DNA of 64,000 bases from Gaiellasilicea sp037720595 (GTDB lineage: Bacteria > Actinomycetota > Thermoleophilia > Gaiellales > Gaiellaceae). The stretch spans positions 44,982 through 108,981 of the forward strand of contig JBBJLW010000010.1 of the NCBI GenBank assembly GCA_037720595.1. Direction: 5' to 3'. Made by a program: the position numbers and the translations under genes. The notes beneath the pieces are model-generated. The model was not told the DNA's origin. It worked only from the letters and a program-made list of their open reading frames with translations, and did not search any database. This document shows, in pieces, positions 42,176 to 50,908 of the stretch (positions are counted from its first letter, which is position 1; every line of letters begins with the position of its first letter).

Positions 42176-42514
42176 TTAGTCAGCCGCGGCGGCGGGTTTG
42201 CTCGAGCTCTCCAGCGAGCTGCTCGCGGAGCCCGCGTCGCTCGACGAGCCGGAGTCCTTGCCGCCCGAGCCCGAGTCGTTCGACGACGCGCTCGAGCCGG
42301 AATCGCCGTCTCTGGTCGCAGCCGCCTTGCGGCCTCCCTTGCCGTAGTCAGTCGAATAGAAGCCGGAACCCTTGTAGTGCACCGCGACCGGATAGAGCAC
42401 CTTCTCGACGGGCGCCTTGCCGCACACTTCGCACACCTCGGAGGGCGGGTCGGCCATACGCTGGAAGACCTCGAAGGTGTGTCCGTCGGGACAGCGGTAC
42501 TCGTAGATCGGCAT
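42176..42514 (-). CDS. FmdB-family zinc-ribbon protein
   Basis: The 112-residue protein opens with MPIYEYRCPDGHTFEVFQRM and CEVCGKAPVEKVLYP, the FmdB zinc ribbon with three visible cysteines and one His. A Ser/Gly/Asp-rich tail of about 50 residues (GSGGKDSGSSSDAGSASSS) follows. The family binds zinc; its role, originally linked to formamidase regulation, is uncertain. The ATG at 42514 is preferred to an upstream one because family members begin exactly here. Confidence 0.85.
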   Translation of the reverse strand: MPIYEYRCPDGHTFEVFQRMADPPSEVCEVCGKAPVEKVLYPVAVHYKGSGFYSTDYGKGGRKAAATRDGDSGSSASSNDSGSGGKDSGSSSDAGSASSSLESSSKPAAAAD

Positions 42515-42550
42515 CGGCGGCAAGGCTAGCAGCGACAATTACGGGCAACG

Positions 42551-44179
42551 ATGAGCGAAAGCGTTCAGACAACAGGGATCCGCCCGCGCGGAGGGCTCTC
42601 CCTGCCGGCGGCGATCGTCGGTCGCCGATACCCGCTCGCGGTCGGCGCGGTGACCTTCGCCGCGGCCGGATTCCTCCTCCACCAGCTCCTCGCCTGGCCG
42701 CCGCACGAGGACGAGACACTCGCGCTCTTCGTCGGCCGCTACCCGATCGATCAACTCTTCCAGGTCGTGCTCGAGGAGCGCGGCGGCGCCCCGCTCCATT
42801 TCCTGCTCGCATGGACGATCGCACACCTCGGTTTCGGACTCGAGGGGCTTCGCCTGGTCTCCGCGGCTTTTGCGGTCGCAAGCCTCCCGGTCGTCGCGGC
42901 GCTGGGAGCCCGCCTTGCCGGCCGGCGGCCGGCGCTTGTCGCGACCGTCCTCGTCGCTGCGAGCTGGACGTTCCTGTTCCACGGCGTCTACGGCCGGATG
43001 TACAGCCTCTTCCTCTTCACGAGCGCGCTCGCGTACCTGGCCCTACTTCGGGCGCTCGAGCGGGGAGGCCGCCGCTCGTGGGCGCCGTGGGTGATCGCGA
43101 TCCTCGCGACCGTTGCGACCCATCCGTACGGGGCGATCGTGCTCGCGACCCAGGTCGTATTCGTCCTGCTTGCTCGCCGCGACCGGCTGCGGCCCGCATC
43201 GCTCGCGTTCTCGGCGGTCGCCGTGCTCGGGATCCCGTTCTGGCTGACCGACCTCGTGCTCGCCGGCCGGTTCGACGTCGGCGTCGGCGCCGGCGGCGAG
43301 AAGCTCGGCGGCCCCCTGCCGATTTTCTCCTACCTCTGGCGCGTCCTCGGCGACTTCACGACCGGCTGGTGGCCGCTGCTCGTCCTCGTCACCGCGCTCG
43401 GCGCGCTCGGCCTCCGCGTCCTACCCCGGCAGACGGTCGTGCTGACTGCGGCGATCGTCGTCGTGCCGACGCTCGCGTTCCTCGCCGCTCAGCTCGGCAG
43501 CGCCACCTCGCCGGAGACACGCCACCTGATCTTCGCGCTCCCGTTCGCGACGCTCGCGATCGCCGCCGGGATCGTCCGCCTCGGCCGGCTCGCGCCGATC
43601 GCGCTCGCGGCGCTCGTCGCCGTGCAACTCGCCTGGGCGTGGCAGAAGACGCCGCCGCTCTTCGAGTGGGAACCCGACGCGCGCCAGGTCGCGCGTGCCG
43701 ATGCGTCCACCTATCTCGCGGCGACGAGCCTTCCCGACGACGTCCTCTTCGGCTTCGAGCCGCTTTACCTCGGCGCGTGGGAGCGAAACGCCGACTTCCC
43801 GCTCGTCGTGCTGCCACGCGCCGACGCGAACCTTGCGCTCTCGGCGCTGCTCGATCTCGAGCGACCGCTCGGCCGGGGCGTCTGGATCCTGGATGCGAGC
43901 GAGCCGAACAACGCGGCGCCGGCCCTCGAGATCGACGTGCTGTGGCCGAATCCCGAGGCCGCTTTCGAGGTGCGCCGGTTCGGGCCGTTCCTCGTGATCC
44001 GCACGACTGGGCCGACGCGCACGCCGAAGCGCTACCTCGAGCGGGCGGGCTCGGCGTTCCTCGTCGGCAAGTCGCTCTGGATCGGCGATGCCGACGTCAA
44101 CCTGCTCACGATCGAGCGCGCCGCCCGCGCCCTGCGCGGCTACGGGGCGGCGCGCTCGCTCTCGACGAGATCGCGGTAG
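42551..44179 (+). CDS. GT-C-fold (GT39/ArnT-like) polytopic membrane glycosyltransferase-like protein
   Basis: The 542-residue protein has about ten membrane helices in the first 370 residues and a soluble outside domain after that. The first outside loop holds HEDETLALFVGRYP, with the acidic pair typical of the catalytic loop of GT-C protein mannosyl/lipid-linked sugar transferases. Those use polyprenyl-phosphate sugars. The acceptor is unknown. ATG at 42551; its end overlaps the small convergent gene by 40 bases. Confidence 0.75.
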   Translation: MSESVQTTGIRPRGGLSLPAAIVGRRYPLAVGAVTFAAAGFLLHQLLAWPPHEDETLALFVGRYPIDQLFQVVLEERGGAPLHFLLAWTIAHLGFGLEGLRLVSAAFAVASLPVVAALGARLAGRRPALVATVLVAASWTFLFHGVYGRMYSLFLFTSALAYLALLRALERGGRRSWAPWVIAILATVATHPYGAIVLATQVVFVLLARRDRLRPASLAFSAVAVLGIPFWLTDLVLAGRFDVGVGAGGEKLGGPLPIFSYLWRVLGDFTTGWWPLLVLVTALGALGLRVLPRQTVVLTAAIVVVPTLAFLAAQLGSATSPETRHLIFALPFATLAIAAGIVRLGRLAPIALAALVAVQLAWAWQKTPPLFEWEPDARQVARADASTYLAATSLPDDVLFGFEPLYLGAWERNADFPLVVLPRADANLALSALLDLERPLGRGVWILDASEPNNAAPALEIDVLWPNPEAAFEVRRFGPFLVIRTTGPTRTPKRYLERAGSAFLVGKSLWIGDADVNLLTIERAARALRGYGAARSLSTRSR

Positions 44180-44334
44180 CAGGGGGCCTCCTCGAAGGCG
44201 GCGAGCCCGGCTGGGGTCTCGCGCCGCCGATCTTTCGGGCGGAGCCTCCGCGCGGCGGCGAGCGCCGCCGAGGCCCCGAGCGCTGCGCCGACGAGGAACG
44301 AGCGCGTTCGCGAGCGGCGTGAGTCGTCGTCCAT
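44140..44334 (-). CDS. Small hypothetical protein, possible membrane helix
   Basis: A 64-residue protein with a charged start (MDDDSRRSRTRS), one short Ala-rich hydrophobic stretch (FLVGAALGASAALAAA) and a polar tail. ATG at 44334, fifteen bases from the divergent kinase start. Overlaps the convergent glycosyltransferase gene by 40 bases. Function unknown. Confidence 0.5.
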   Translation of the reverse strand: MDDDSRRSRTRSFLVGAALGASAALAAARRLRPKDRRRETPAGLAAFEEAPCYRDLVESERAAP

Positions 44335-44349
44335 GGAAGGATCGTAGGG

Positions 44350-45141
44350 ATGATCGTGACCTTGGGCGACCTGCTGCTCGACGTGATCGTGCGGCTCGAG
44401 CAGCCGCTCGCCGAGGGCGCGGACGCGAATGCCGTGACGAAGCTCGGGCCGGGAGGTCAGGCTGCGAATGTGGCTGCTTGGATCGCGGAGCTCGGTGGCC
44501 GCGCGCGCTTCCTCGGCAAGCTCGCGGACGACGAGGCCGGGCCGGCCGCACGGCGCGGACTCGAACGCTACGGCGTCGAGGTCTGCGGCCCGGTGGTGGA
44601 GGGACGGACGGGCACCGTCGTCTCGCTCGTCTCCGAGGATGGCGGCCGCACGATGGCCTCCGATCGCGGGGTCTCGCCCGACCTCCGCGCCTCCGAGCTC
44701 GACCCCGCCTGGCTCGAGAGCTGCGAGCTGCTCCATCTCCCCGGTTACTCGCTCCTGCGCTCGCCGATCGACGAGGCGGCGTTGCGCGCCGCCGAGCTCG
44801 CGCCACGCGTCAGCGTCGATCTCTCCTCCTGGAGCGCGATCCGCGACTTCGGGCCGAAGCGCTTCCGCGAGCGGCTGGAGGCGCTGCGCCCGGACGTCGT
44901 CTTCGCGAACGAGGACGAGGAGCGGATCCTCGGCGGGCCGATCGATTGCGGCACGTGGATCCTCAAGCTTGGCCAAGACGGCGCCCGCTTCGGCCAGCTC
45001 GAGTTGCCCGCGCTCCCGGCCGAGGTCGTCGACACGACGGGCGCGGGCGACGCGCTCGCCGCCGGCTATCTCGTCGGCGGGCCGGAGCTGGCCCTGGCGG
45101 CGGCCGCGCGCTGCGTCGCGAAGCTCGGAGCCATGCCCTGA
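44350..45141 (+). CDS. psuK: PfkB-family sugar kinase, probable pseudouridine kinase
   Basis: The 263-residue ribokinase-like protein has N-terminal VTLGDLLLDVIVRLE, the substrate loop GPGGQAANVAAWIAELGGR, and the C-terminal anion-hole motif VDTTGAGDALAAGYLVGG with the catalytic Asp. Because psuG follows, the likely reaction is pseudouridine plus ATP to pseudouridine 5'-phosphate; the call rests on this pairing. It is shorter than typical PsuK (about 310). No transporter gene lies next to the pair. Confidence 0.75.
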   Translation: MIVTLGDLLLDVIVRLEQPLAEGADANAVTKLGPGGQAANVAAWIAELGGRARFLGKLADDEAGPAARRGLERYGVEVCGPVVEGRTGTVVSLVSEDGGRTMASDRGVSPDLRASELDPAWLESCELLHLPGYSLLRSPIDEAALRAAELAPRVSVDLSSWSAIRDFGPKRFRERLEALRPDVVFANEDEERILGGPIDCGTWILKLGQDGARFGQLELPALPAEVVDTTGAGDALAAGYLVGGPELALAAAARCVAKLGAMP

Positions 45142-45152
45142 AAGGACGATCT

Positions 45153-45188
45153 GTCTCTGCGACCGTCTCTGCGACCGTCTCTGCGACC
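45153..45188. repeat. Three tandem 12-bp repeats between psuK and psuG
   Basis: Three exact copies of GTCTCTGCGACC lie at 45153-45164, 45165-45176 and 45177-45188, in the 92-base gap. The unit length is a multiple of three, so expansion would not shift frame. It may be slippage or a regulator site; no known motif matches. Confidence 0.85.
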
Positions 45189-45233
45189 GGCAGCCTGAGT
45201 TGACGCAAGGACACGTCCGTTAGGGTCGAGCCC

Positions 45234-46127
45234 GTGAAGGATCTGATCGTCGTCGCCGAGGAGGTCGGGCACGCGCTCGCCGAGCGGCGCGCGGTCGTCG
45301 CCCTCGAGACGACGCTCGTCGCGCACGGCTTTCCAGCGGGCGAGGGCGTCGAGATCGGGCTCGAGAGCGAGCGCCGAGTGCGCGAGGCAGGAGCCGTGCC
45401 CGCAACCGTCGGCGTCCTCGACGGCGCACTTCGGGTCGGCCTCGGCGAGGACGAACTCGTGCGCTTCGACGCCGACGCGCGCAAGGTCGGCCCACGCGAC
45501 CTCGCCGCGGCGATCGTCCAGGGCGCGGTCGGCGCGACGACCGTCGGCGGCACGCTCGCCGCCTGCCGCGCGGTCGGGATCGGCTTCATGGGAACCGGCG
45601 GACTCGGCGGCGTCCACCGCGGCTTTCCGAGCCCTCCCGACATCTCCGCCGACCTCGGCGAGCTGATCCGGACGGAGGCGCTGATCGTCTGCTCGGGCGT
45701 CAAGTCGATCCTGGACGTGCCCGCCACCGCGGAGCTGCTGGAAACGCTCGGGGTGCCCGTGCTCGGCTTCCGGACGGACGATCTCCCGCTCTTCTACGCG
45801 GCCCACGGAGGCCCGCCGGTCTCGGCGCGCGTGGAGTCGGCCGAGGAGGCCGCGCGCGTCGCCCGCGCGCACTGGCGGCTCGGCCGCCACACCTCGATCC
45901 TGCTCGGCCGGCCCGCGACCGAGAGCCTCGACGACATCGAGCCGCTGATCGAGCGCGCGCTCGCCGACGCAAACGCGCACGGCGTGACCGGCCAGGGCGT
46001 GACCCCGTTCGTGCTCGCCTATCTCCACCGGGAATCAGGCGGCAGGACGCTCGCAGCGAACCGGGAGTTGATCGCCGACAACGCCGGCCTGGCCGCGGAG
46101 GTGGCAGTCGCTTATGCCTCTCTTTGA
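45234..46127 (+). CDS. psuG: Pseudouridine-5'-phosphate glycosidase
   Basis: The 297-residue enzyme cleaves pseudouridine 5'-phosphate to uracil and ribose 5-phosphate. Family strings seen: VVALETTLVAHGFPAGEGVE, VPATVGVLDG, GATTVGGTLAACRAVGIGFM, GTGGLGGVHRG, VCSGVKSILDVPATAELLET and LGVPVLGFRTDDLP. Lysine in SGVKS and the ETT segment are active-site residues. GTG start. Overlaps the enolase-superfamily gene by 14 bases, implying one operon with psuK. Confidence 0.95.
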   Translation: MKDLIVVAEEVGHALAERRAVVALETTLVAHGFPAGEGVEIGLESERRVREAGAVPATVGVLDGALRVGLGEDELVRFDADARKVGPRDLAAAIVQGAVGATTVGGTLAACRAVGIGFMGTGGLGGVHRGFPSPPDISADLGELIRTEALIVCSGVKSILDVPATAELLETLGVPVLGFRTDDLPLFYAAHGGPPVSARVESAEEAARVARAHWRLGRHTSILLGRPATESLDDIEPLIERALADANAHGVTGQGVTPFVLAYLHRESGGRTLAANRELIADNAGLAAEVAVAYASL

Positions 46128-47067
46128 CACCGTCAGGAACCTGGAGCTCGTCGTCGACAGCTACGAGCTCGAGCCGCTCGAGCGCAAGGATGCTCCCGGC
46201 CGCACAATTGTCCACCTCTTCGGTGACGGCCAGGAGGGCCTCGGCGAGGACGTCACCTACGAGAAGCAGACCGCCGGGCCGCCGCTCAAGCTCGCCGGCG
46301 CCTTCACGCTGGAGACGTTCTCCGCCAGCCTGCCGGAGCTGCCCGGCTATCGGCAGTGGGGACTCGAAGGCGCCGCGCTCGACCTCGCGCTGCGCCAGAG
46401 CGGCCTCTCGCTCGCCGAGGCGGTCGGCCGCACACCTCGTCCGGTCCGGTTCGTGATCTCGCAGAGCGACGTCGCCGGCTGGCGCACCGTCTCGCCCGGA
46501 ATCCGGGTCAAGCTCGATGCGCGCGACGCGTGGACAGACGAGGTCGTTGACGAGCTCGCCGCAACCGGCGCGGTCGACGTCGTCGACCTCAAGGGCCTGT
46601 ACGAGGGCAACTGGGTGGACGCGACACCGTCGGCCGAGCTCTACGGCCGTGTCGCCGAGGCCTTTCCGGATGCGTGGCTTGAGGATCCCCGACTGAACGA
46701 GGAGACCGATCCGGTGCTCGCACCACACCGCGACCGGATCACCTGGGACTTCCCGATCCACTCGGTCGAGGACGTCGAGGCGCTCTCGTTCGCGCCGCGC
46801 TGCCTCAACTCGAAGCCGTCCCGTTTCGGCACCGTAGAACGCCTCTTCGACTTCTATAACTACTGCGAGGAGCGCGGAATCGCGATCTACGGCGGCGGCC
46901 AGTTCGAACTCGGACCCGGCCGCGGCCAGATCCAGCATCTCGCCTCTCTCTTCCATCCCGACGGCCCGAACGACGTGGCTCCGGGCGAGTACAACGCCGG
47001 CGCTCCGCGCGCCGGGCTGCCCGAGAGCCCGCTCCCGGCGGCTTCCTCCGAGCCGGGCTTCCGCTAG
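46114..47067 (+). CDS. Enolase-superfamily (MLE/MR-like) protein of unknown substrate
   Basis: The 317-residue protein has the enolase-superfamily barrel order: VKLD strand, VDVVDLKGLYEGN with Asp/Lys, AWLEDPRLN with Glu, ITWDFPIHSVEDVEALS with Asp, and NSKPSRFGTVERLFDF with Lys, matching three metal ligands and general-base candidates. An N-terminal capping region precedes. It differs from known o-succinylbenzoate synthases and dipeptide epimerases. It overlaps psuG, suggesting a role in the same pathway or carbohydrate acid metabolism. Confidence 0.7.
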   Translation: MPLFDTVRNLELVVDSYELEPLERKDAPGRTIVHLFGDGQEGLGEDVTYEKQTAGPPLKLAGAFTLETFSASLPELPGYRQWGLEGAALDLALRQSGLSLAEAVGRTPRPVRFVISQSDVAGWRTVSPGIRVKLDARDAWTDEVVDELAATGAVDVVDLKGLYEGNWVDATPSAELYGRVAEAFPDAWLEDPRLNEETDPVLAPHRDRITWDFPIHSVEDVEALSFAPRCLNSKPSRFGTVERLFDFYNYCEERGIAIYGGGQFELGPGRGQIQHLASLFHPDGPNDVAPGEYNAGAPRAGLPESPLPAASSEPGFR

Positions 47068-47351
47068 CCCTCCAGCGCCCTGATCAAGGCATCGACCTCG
47101 AGCAGCTCGAGCGACTGGAGCTTCGCGCTGCCGCGGGCGCCGAGCGCGAGCGAGACCTTTGCGATCGTGGCGGCATCCGGCGCCTCGACGATGTTGACGA
47201 AGTCGTACTCGCCGATCGTCGCCCACTGGTGCAGCACCTTCGCGCCGATCTCCTCGACGTCCCGGTTGACCTCGCGCAGCCGCGCCGGGTTCGCCTTCAG
47301 CGTCTGCACGCCCTGGGCGGTGAGCTTCGTCAACATCAGATACGTCGGCAT
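47064..47351 (-). CDS. GYD-domain protein
   Basis: The 95-residue single-domain protein starts MPTYLMLTKLTAQGVQTLKA and contains IGEYDFVNIVEAPDAATIAK, the GYD family core (G/I-E-Y-D). It adopts a ferredoxin-like dimeric alpha-beta fold in related proteins; role unknown. It overlaps the convergent enolase-superfamily gene by four bases. ATG start. Confidence 0.85.
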   Translation of the reverse strand: MPTYLMLTKLTAQGVQTLKANPARLREVNRDVEEIGAKVLHQWATIGEYDFVNIVEAPDAATIAKVSLALGARGSAKLQSLELLEVDALIRALEG

Positions 47352-47380
47352 CGCGGCTCCTCGGTCGAATTTCCGGGAGC

Positions 47381-48720
47381 CTAACGAGGTACGGCGGGCG
47401 GAGCGGGTGCCTCGTGTTGCCGATTCCGTCGGTTGCGACGATCCGCAGGCGACCGTGGATCGTCCCGCCGCGACGGATCGTCTCCTGAGTGCGGGGCACG
47501 AGCCGCAGCTCGGCCTTCTCCGTCTCGCCGGAGGCGGTGGAGAAGGCCTTGCTGCCTAGCTCGCGACCCGAGCGGAGCACGAGCGCCACGCGGCCGGTGC
47601 AGCGGAGCGCCGTCTGCTCCTTGCAGGCGAGCTGGACCGACGCGCTGCCGCCTCGAACCGCGAGCGCCCGCCCTGCGAGCGCGAGCACGGGACCGTGCGT
47701 CGCCGCCGGATCGGCGTAGTGGAGCCCGTGCGGCTTGCCTCCGCCCGGATAGGGATAGGTTGCGACGACCTCGTTCGAACGGTGGTCGATCACGGCGACT
47801 CCGGCGGCGGGGCCCTCAAAGGCGGCGTAGGTGTAGCGGCCGCTCGCCGAGCTCCACTGATGCGCGGCGGTGGTGCCGGCACCGCCGATCGTGATCGTCG
47901 CGGCGACGGAGAGCGAGCTGGTGTCGACGACGACCACCTGCGCCGGCTGACCGCGAAGCGCGACGACGAGAGACTTCCCGCCGGGGCTCAGCTGGAGCGT
48001 GTCGGGCTGCGTGCCGACGACGAGCTCGGCCGTGATTGCGCGCGAGCCGAGGTCAATCACCTTGAGCTTGTTCTCGTTGCGGACGGAGACGTAGGCCGTC
48101 TTCTCGTCCGGCGTCACGAGGATCTCGCTCGGCCTGTTGCCGACCGGGACGCTGAGCTCGATCGCACCCGTCGCGACGTCGACCGCCGCAATCTCGTTCG
48201 TGACCTCGTTCGTGACGTAGACGGTCTTGCCGTCCCGCGACGGAAACGGGGCATGCGTCCGCGCCGCCGCGCTCGAGCTCGTCGCCAGCTCGACGAGCGT
48301 GTCGGTGGCGGTGTCGATCACACCGACCCTGTTCGTCCCGTAGACCCCGAAGACGACGCGCTGACCGTTTCGGCTCGACTGGATGTGATGGGGCTTCGGG
48401 CCGCTCGGGATCCGCTTCAGCACCGCGAAGCTCTGGGCGTCGAGGACGGCGATCGCGTTCGCGCCCTCCTCGCTGACGTACACCTTGCCGTTCGCGACGG
48501 TGACGCCGTTCGGCTCCTTGCCGAGACCGACGACGGCCAGCAGATCGCCGGTCGCCGGCTCGAAGGCCGCGATGTCGTTCAGCGCCCGGTTGACCACCCA
48601 GACGGTGCCGCGCTGTCCGGGCGCGGCGGGGCCGTCCGCGCGCCCCGCACCGAGAGCCGCGACGGCGGCCAGGGCGAGGACGAGTGGAACGAGCCCGAAA
48701 ATGATCACGATTCGACGCAC
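47381..48720 (-). CDS. Secreted YncE-like beta-propeller protein with uncertain 3' end
   Basis: GTG at 48720 has a strong AAGGAGG ribosome site. A signal peptide (FGLVPLVLALAAVAALGAG) precedes repeated propeller blades: VWVVNRALNDIAAFEP, VYVSEEGANAIAVLDAQS, VYVTNEVTNEIAAVDVATG, AYVSVRNENKLKVIDLGS. Residues 350-450 form a bacterial Ig-like or similar domain. The frame has no stop where the protein should end (about 47380); it stays open to 45700 through other genes. A one-base shift gives a TAG at 47381-47383. Divergent from the LysR gene. Confidence 0.65.
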
Positions 48721-48828
48721 GGTTGCCTCCTTGGTGGGCCACGGTCCGTTGCCGTGGACCAGCCCAAGCTAGGGCCGATCGCCCGAGGAATCCAATACAT
48801 ATCCGGAACGTCGTCTATAACCTCAGGT
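48721..48828. promoter_or_regulatory. Divergent promoter region of propeller and LysR genes
   Basis: The 108 bases hold a CCACGG/CCGTGG hairpin at 48739-48757 in the leader of the propeller gene, and an AT-richer stretch near 48790-48828 with a TATAAC box at 48816-48821. That box is seven bases from the LysR ATG, as in leaderless actinobacterial genes. LysR proteins often act at such divergent sites; exact operator unknown. Confidence 0.35.
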
Positions 48829-49719
48829 ATGCACCTGGAAGCTCGCTTGCGCGCGTTCGCCGCCGTCGCTCGCCGCTCGTCGTTCTCGCGCGCGGCCGAA
48901 GAGCTCTACGTCAGCCAGCCCGCGATCTCGAAGCAGGTGTCGCTCCTCGAGACCGAGCTCGGGCGACAGCTCGTGGTGCGCACTCCGCGCGGTGCGGAGC
49001 TGACCGAGTCCGGGACGATGCTGGCCGACTACGTCCTCCGCGCCGAGGCGCTGCTCGCGAACGGGCGCCGCGCGCTCGAGAGCGCGGGCGACCCCGGCGT
49101 CGGCACGCTCACTCTCTCCGCGTCGGGTACGCCCGGGATCTATCTCCTCCCGCGCCTGCTCGCCGCGTTCCACGATCTCTATCCCGGCGTCGAGATCGAC
49201 TACGACCTCTCCGAGTCGTCGCACGCACTGGAAGTCGTGCGCGCGCATCGGGCCGAGCTCGGCATCGTCGGCACCTTCGTCCTCCCACCGGAGCTCGACG
49301 GCGAGCTGTTGCTGGAAGAGGAAATCGTCCTCGTCGGTGCGCCCGAGCTCGCCGGCAGGCGCTGGCGTCGGCCCGAGCTCGAGGCGCTGACGTGGGTCAC
49401 GCGGGAGCGGGGCTCGGCGACGCGGGCGGCGAGCGAAGCCGCGGCGCTCCAGCTCGGCCTCGCGCTGCGCCGGCGGCTCGAGCTCGTGTCCTGGGAGTCC
49501 GTGAAGCTCGCCGTCGCTAGCGGAGCGGGCGTTGCGGCGATCAGCCGGATCGCGATCGACGTCGAGCTGAAGGCCGAGACGCTGGTAATCCTCGACGCCC
49601 CCTGGTGGCGAGCCTCACGGCAGATGGCCGTCGTCTACGCGCGCGACGTACCGTTGACGCCGCCCGCGGAGCGCTTCCTCGCGCTGGTCCGCGAGCTACG
49701 GGCCGACTGGTCGACGTAG
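48829..49719 (+). CDS. LysR-family transcriptional regulator
   Basis: The 296-residue regulator has an N-terminal winged HTH (LRAFAAVARRSSFSRAAEEL, then YVSQPAISKQVSLLETELGR) and a LysR substrate domain (90-290; GTLTLSASGTPGIYLLPRLL, VASGAGVAAISRIAI). The inducer is unknown. Divergent orientation suggests it controls the propeller gene. ATG at 48829. Its end overlaps the convergent membrane gene by 85 bases. Confidence 0.92.
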   Translation: MHLEARLRAFAAVARRSSFSRAAEELYVSQPAISKQVSLLETELGRQLVVRTPRGAELTESGTMLADYVLRAEALLANGRRALESAGDPGVGTLTLSASGTPGIYLLPRLLAAFHDLYPGVEIDYDLSESSHALEVVRAHRAELGIVGTFVLPPELDGELLLEEEIVLVGAPELAGRRWRRPELEALTWVTRERGSATRAASEAAALQLGLALRRRLELVSWESVKLAVASGAGVAAISRIAIDVELKAETLVILDAPWWRASRQMAVVYARDVPLTPPAERFLALVRELRADWST

Positions 49720-50354
49720 AGAATCGCGCCGCCGATGAAGAGGAGCGGGGAGACGACGAGGTCGGCGAGACCGAGCGCCACCCGCTCGCCGGAATCGCCG
49801 AGGTCGCGGAGCAACAGCACGAGCATCAGCTTGACGAGCCCGAAGAGGAGCACGAGCGTGGCGAGCGACGCGAGTGCGTGCACGTAATCCGCCCGGGCGA
49901 GCTCGACCGCCCGCCGCAGAGCTGCGCCGACGCCTGGGCGCTCGAGCGCGAGCACGGGCACGACGAGGCCGACGAGCGCCAGCCACGCGATCGCCGGCAG
50001 GACGTAAACGAGGGTGAGGAAGGCAGCGGGCACCCAGACGAGCACGCCGACCGCGATCGCCCTGGCCGCATCGCGGGGCGCCACGCGTGCTCCACCGACG
50101 AGCGCGGATGCCCGGACGTACGCCGCTGCCATCAACGGCGCCCCGGCTGCGAGCACGAGAGCCTGCGCAAGCGTCGAGCGCCCGGCCGAGATCTGGTTGA
50201 TCGCCGCGACTGCGAGGCCGAGCGGGAGCACGGCCCAGAAGCGGTGGCCGTAGAAGCGGATGCTCTCCGCGACTAGCTGGCCGACCGTGCGGGTCTCGGG
50301 CGGCAGGGGCTGCGGCAGCGGCGCGTCCTGCTTCGGGTAGCGCGGCCGGGCCAC
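49635..50354 (-). CDS. Hypothetical polytopic membrane protein
   Basis: A 239-residue protein with six hydrophobic segments, including FWAVLPLGLAVAAINQ, VPAAFLTLVYVLPAIAWLAL and HALASLATLVLLFGLVKLML, resembling DUF975/glycerophosphoryl-diester-esterase membrane domains. GTG at 50354 chosen, twelve bases after the nucleosidase stop. Overlap of 85 bases with LysR on the other strand is long but both frames look coding. Confidence 0.65.
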   Translation of the reverse strand: MARPRYPKQDAPLPQPLPPETRTVGQLVAESIRFYGHRFWAVLPLGLAVAAINQISAGRSTLAQALVLAAGAPLMAAAYVRASALVGGARVAPRDAARAIAVGVLVWVPAAFLTLVYVLPAIAWLALVGLVVPVLALERPGVGAALRRAVELARADYVHALASLATLVLLFGLVKLMLVLLLRDLGDSGERVALGLADLVVSPLLFIGGAILYVDQSARSSRTSARKRSAGGVNGTSRA

Positions 50355-50365
50355 GGGGGCGAACG

Positions 50366-50908
50366 CTACAGCCGGGCAGCGGAGACGAGCGTCGGTAGGA
50401 GCTCGGCGATCCGTGCGAACGCCTCGTCGAAGCACCAGAGGGCGCGATCTGACTCGCCGAGCTCGTTCGAGACGACGCGCGCCTCGACTGCCGGGACGCC
50501 GGCGAGCTCGGCCGCTCGCAGAACGGCGAAACCTTCCATCGCCTCGATGTCGAGGCGCCCTCCGCCGACCCGCGCACTCGTCCCGATGGGAGCGACGTGC
50601 GCGTCCGGGAAGGCGCCGCGAAGACGCGTCAGCAGAGCGGGATCCGGGAGCGCTCGCGCTGCCACGAGCGGCCCTGCCGCATCCGAGTAGATCGCTTCCG
50701 ACCCGAGTACGAGCGCGAGCGGCGCGAGCCTACGCGCGCCGGCGATCCCGACGTGGAGTATGACGGCCGGTCGTCGCTCTGCAAGCGCCCGCGCCGTGGC
50801 GACGGCCGCCTCGACCGGCCCGATCCCGCAGACGAGCGTCTCGGCCCCGGCGACCGCCACGAGCTCGCGCTCGGTCGCCGCAACGACGAGGACGCCGCGG
50901 CTGCTCAA
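50366..50908 (-). CDS. Futalosine-hydrolase-like nucleosidase (MqnB/MTAN family)
   Basis: The 180-residue protein shows the nucleosidase-phosphorylase fold: VLVVAATERELV, VCGIGPVEAAVATA, ILHVGIAGARR, IEAMEGFAVLRAAELAGVPA with catalytic Glu, and ARVVSNELGESDRALW. The S-N-x(5)-R-x-x-W end is closer to futalosine hydrolases than to MTA/SAH nucleosidases, which have S-D. MqnB would act in the futalosine menaquinone pathway, but no other men/mqn gene is visible. Start is a TTG immediately after the pepF stop, an unusual choice. Confidence 0.75.
   Translation of the reverse strand: MSSRGVLVVAATERELVAVAGAETLVCGIGPVEAAVATARALAERRPAVILHVGIAGARRLAPLALVLGSEAIYSDAAGPLVAARALPDPALLTRLRGAFPDAHVAPIGTSARVGGGRLDIEAMEGFAVLRAAELAGVPAVEARVVSNELGESDRALWCFDEAFARIAELLPTLVSAARL

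Noticed and set aside
45700..47380. Long open minus-strand frame through the enolase-superfamily and psuG genes
   Set aside because: It is antisense to two well-supported genes and reads as arginine/aspartate-rich nonsense, typical of open reverse frames in high-GC DNA.
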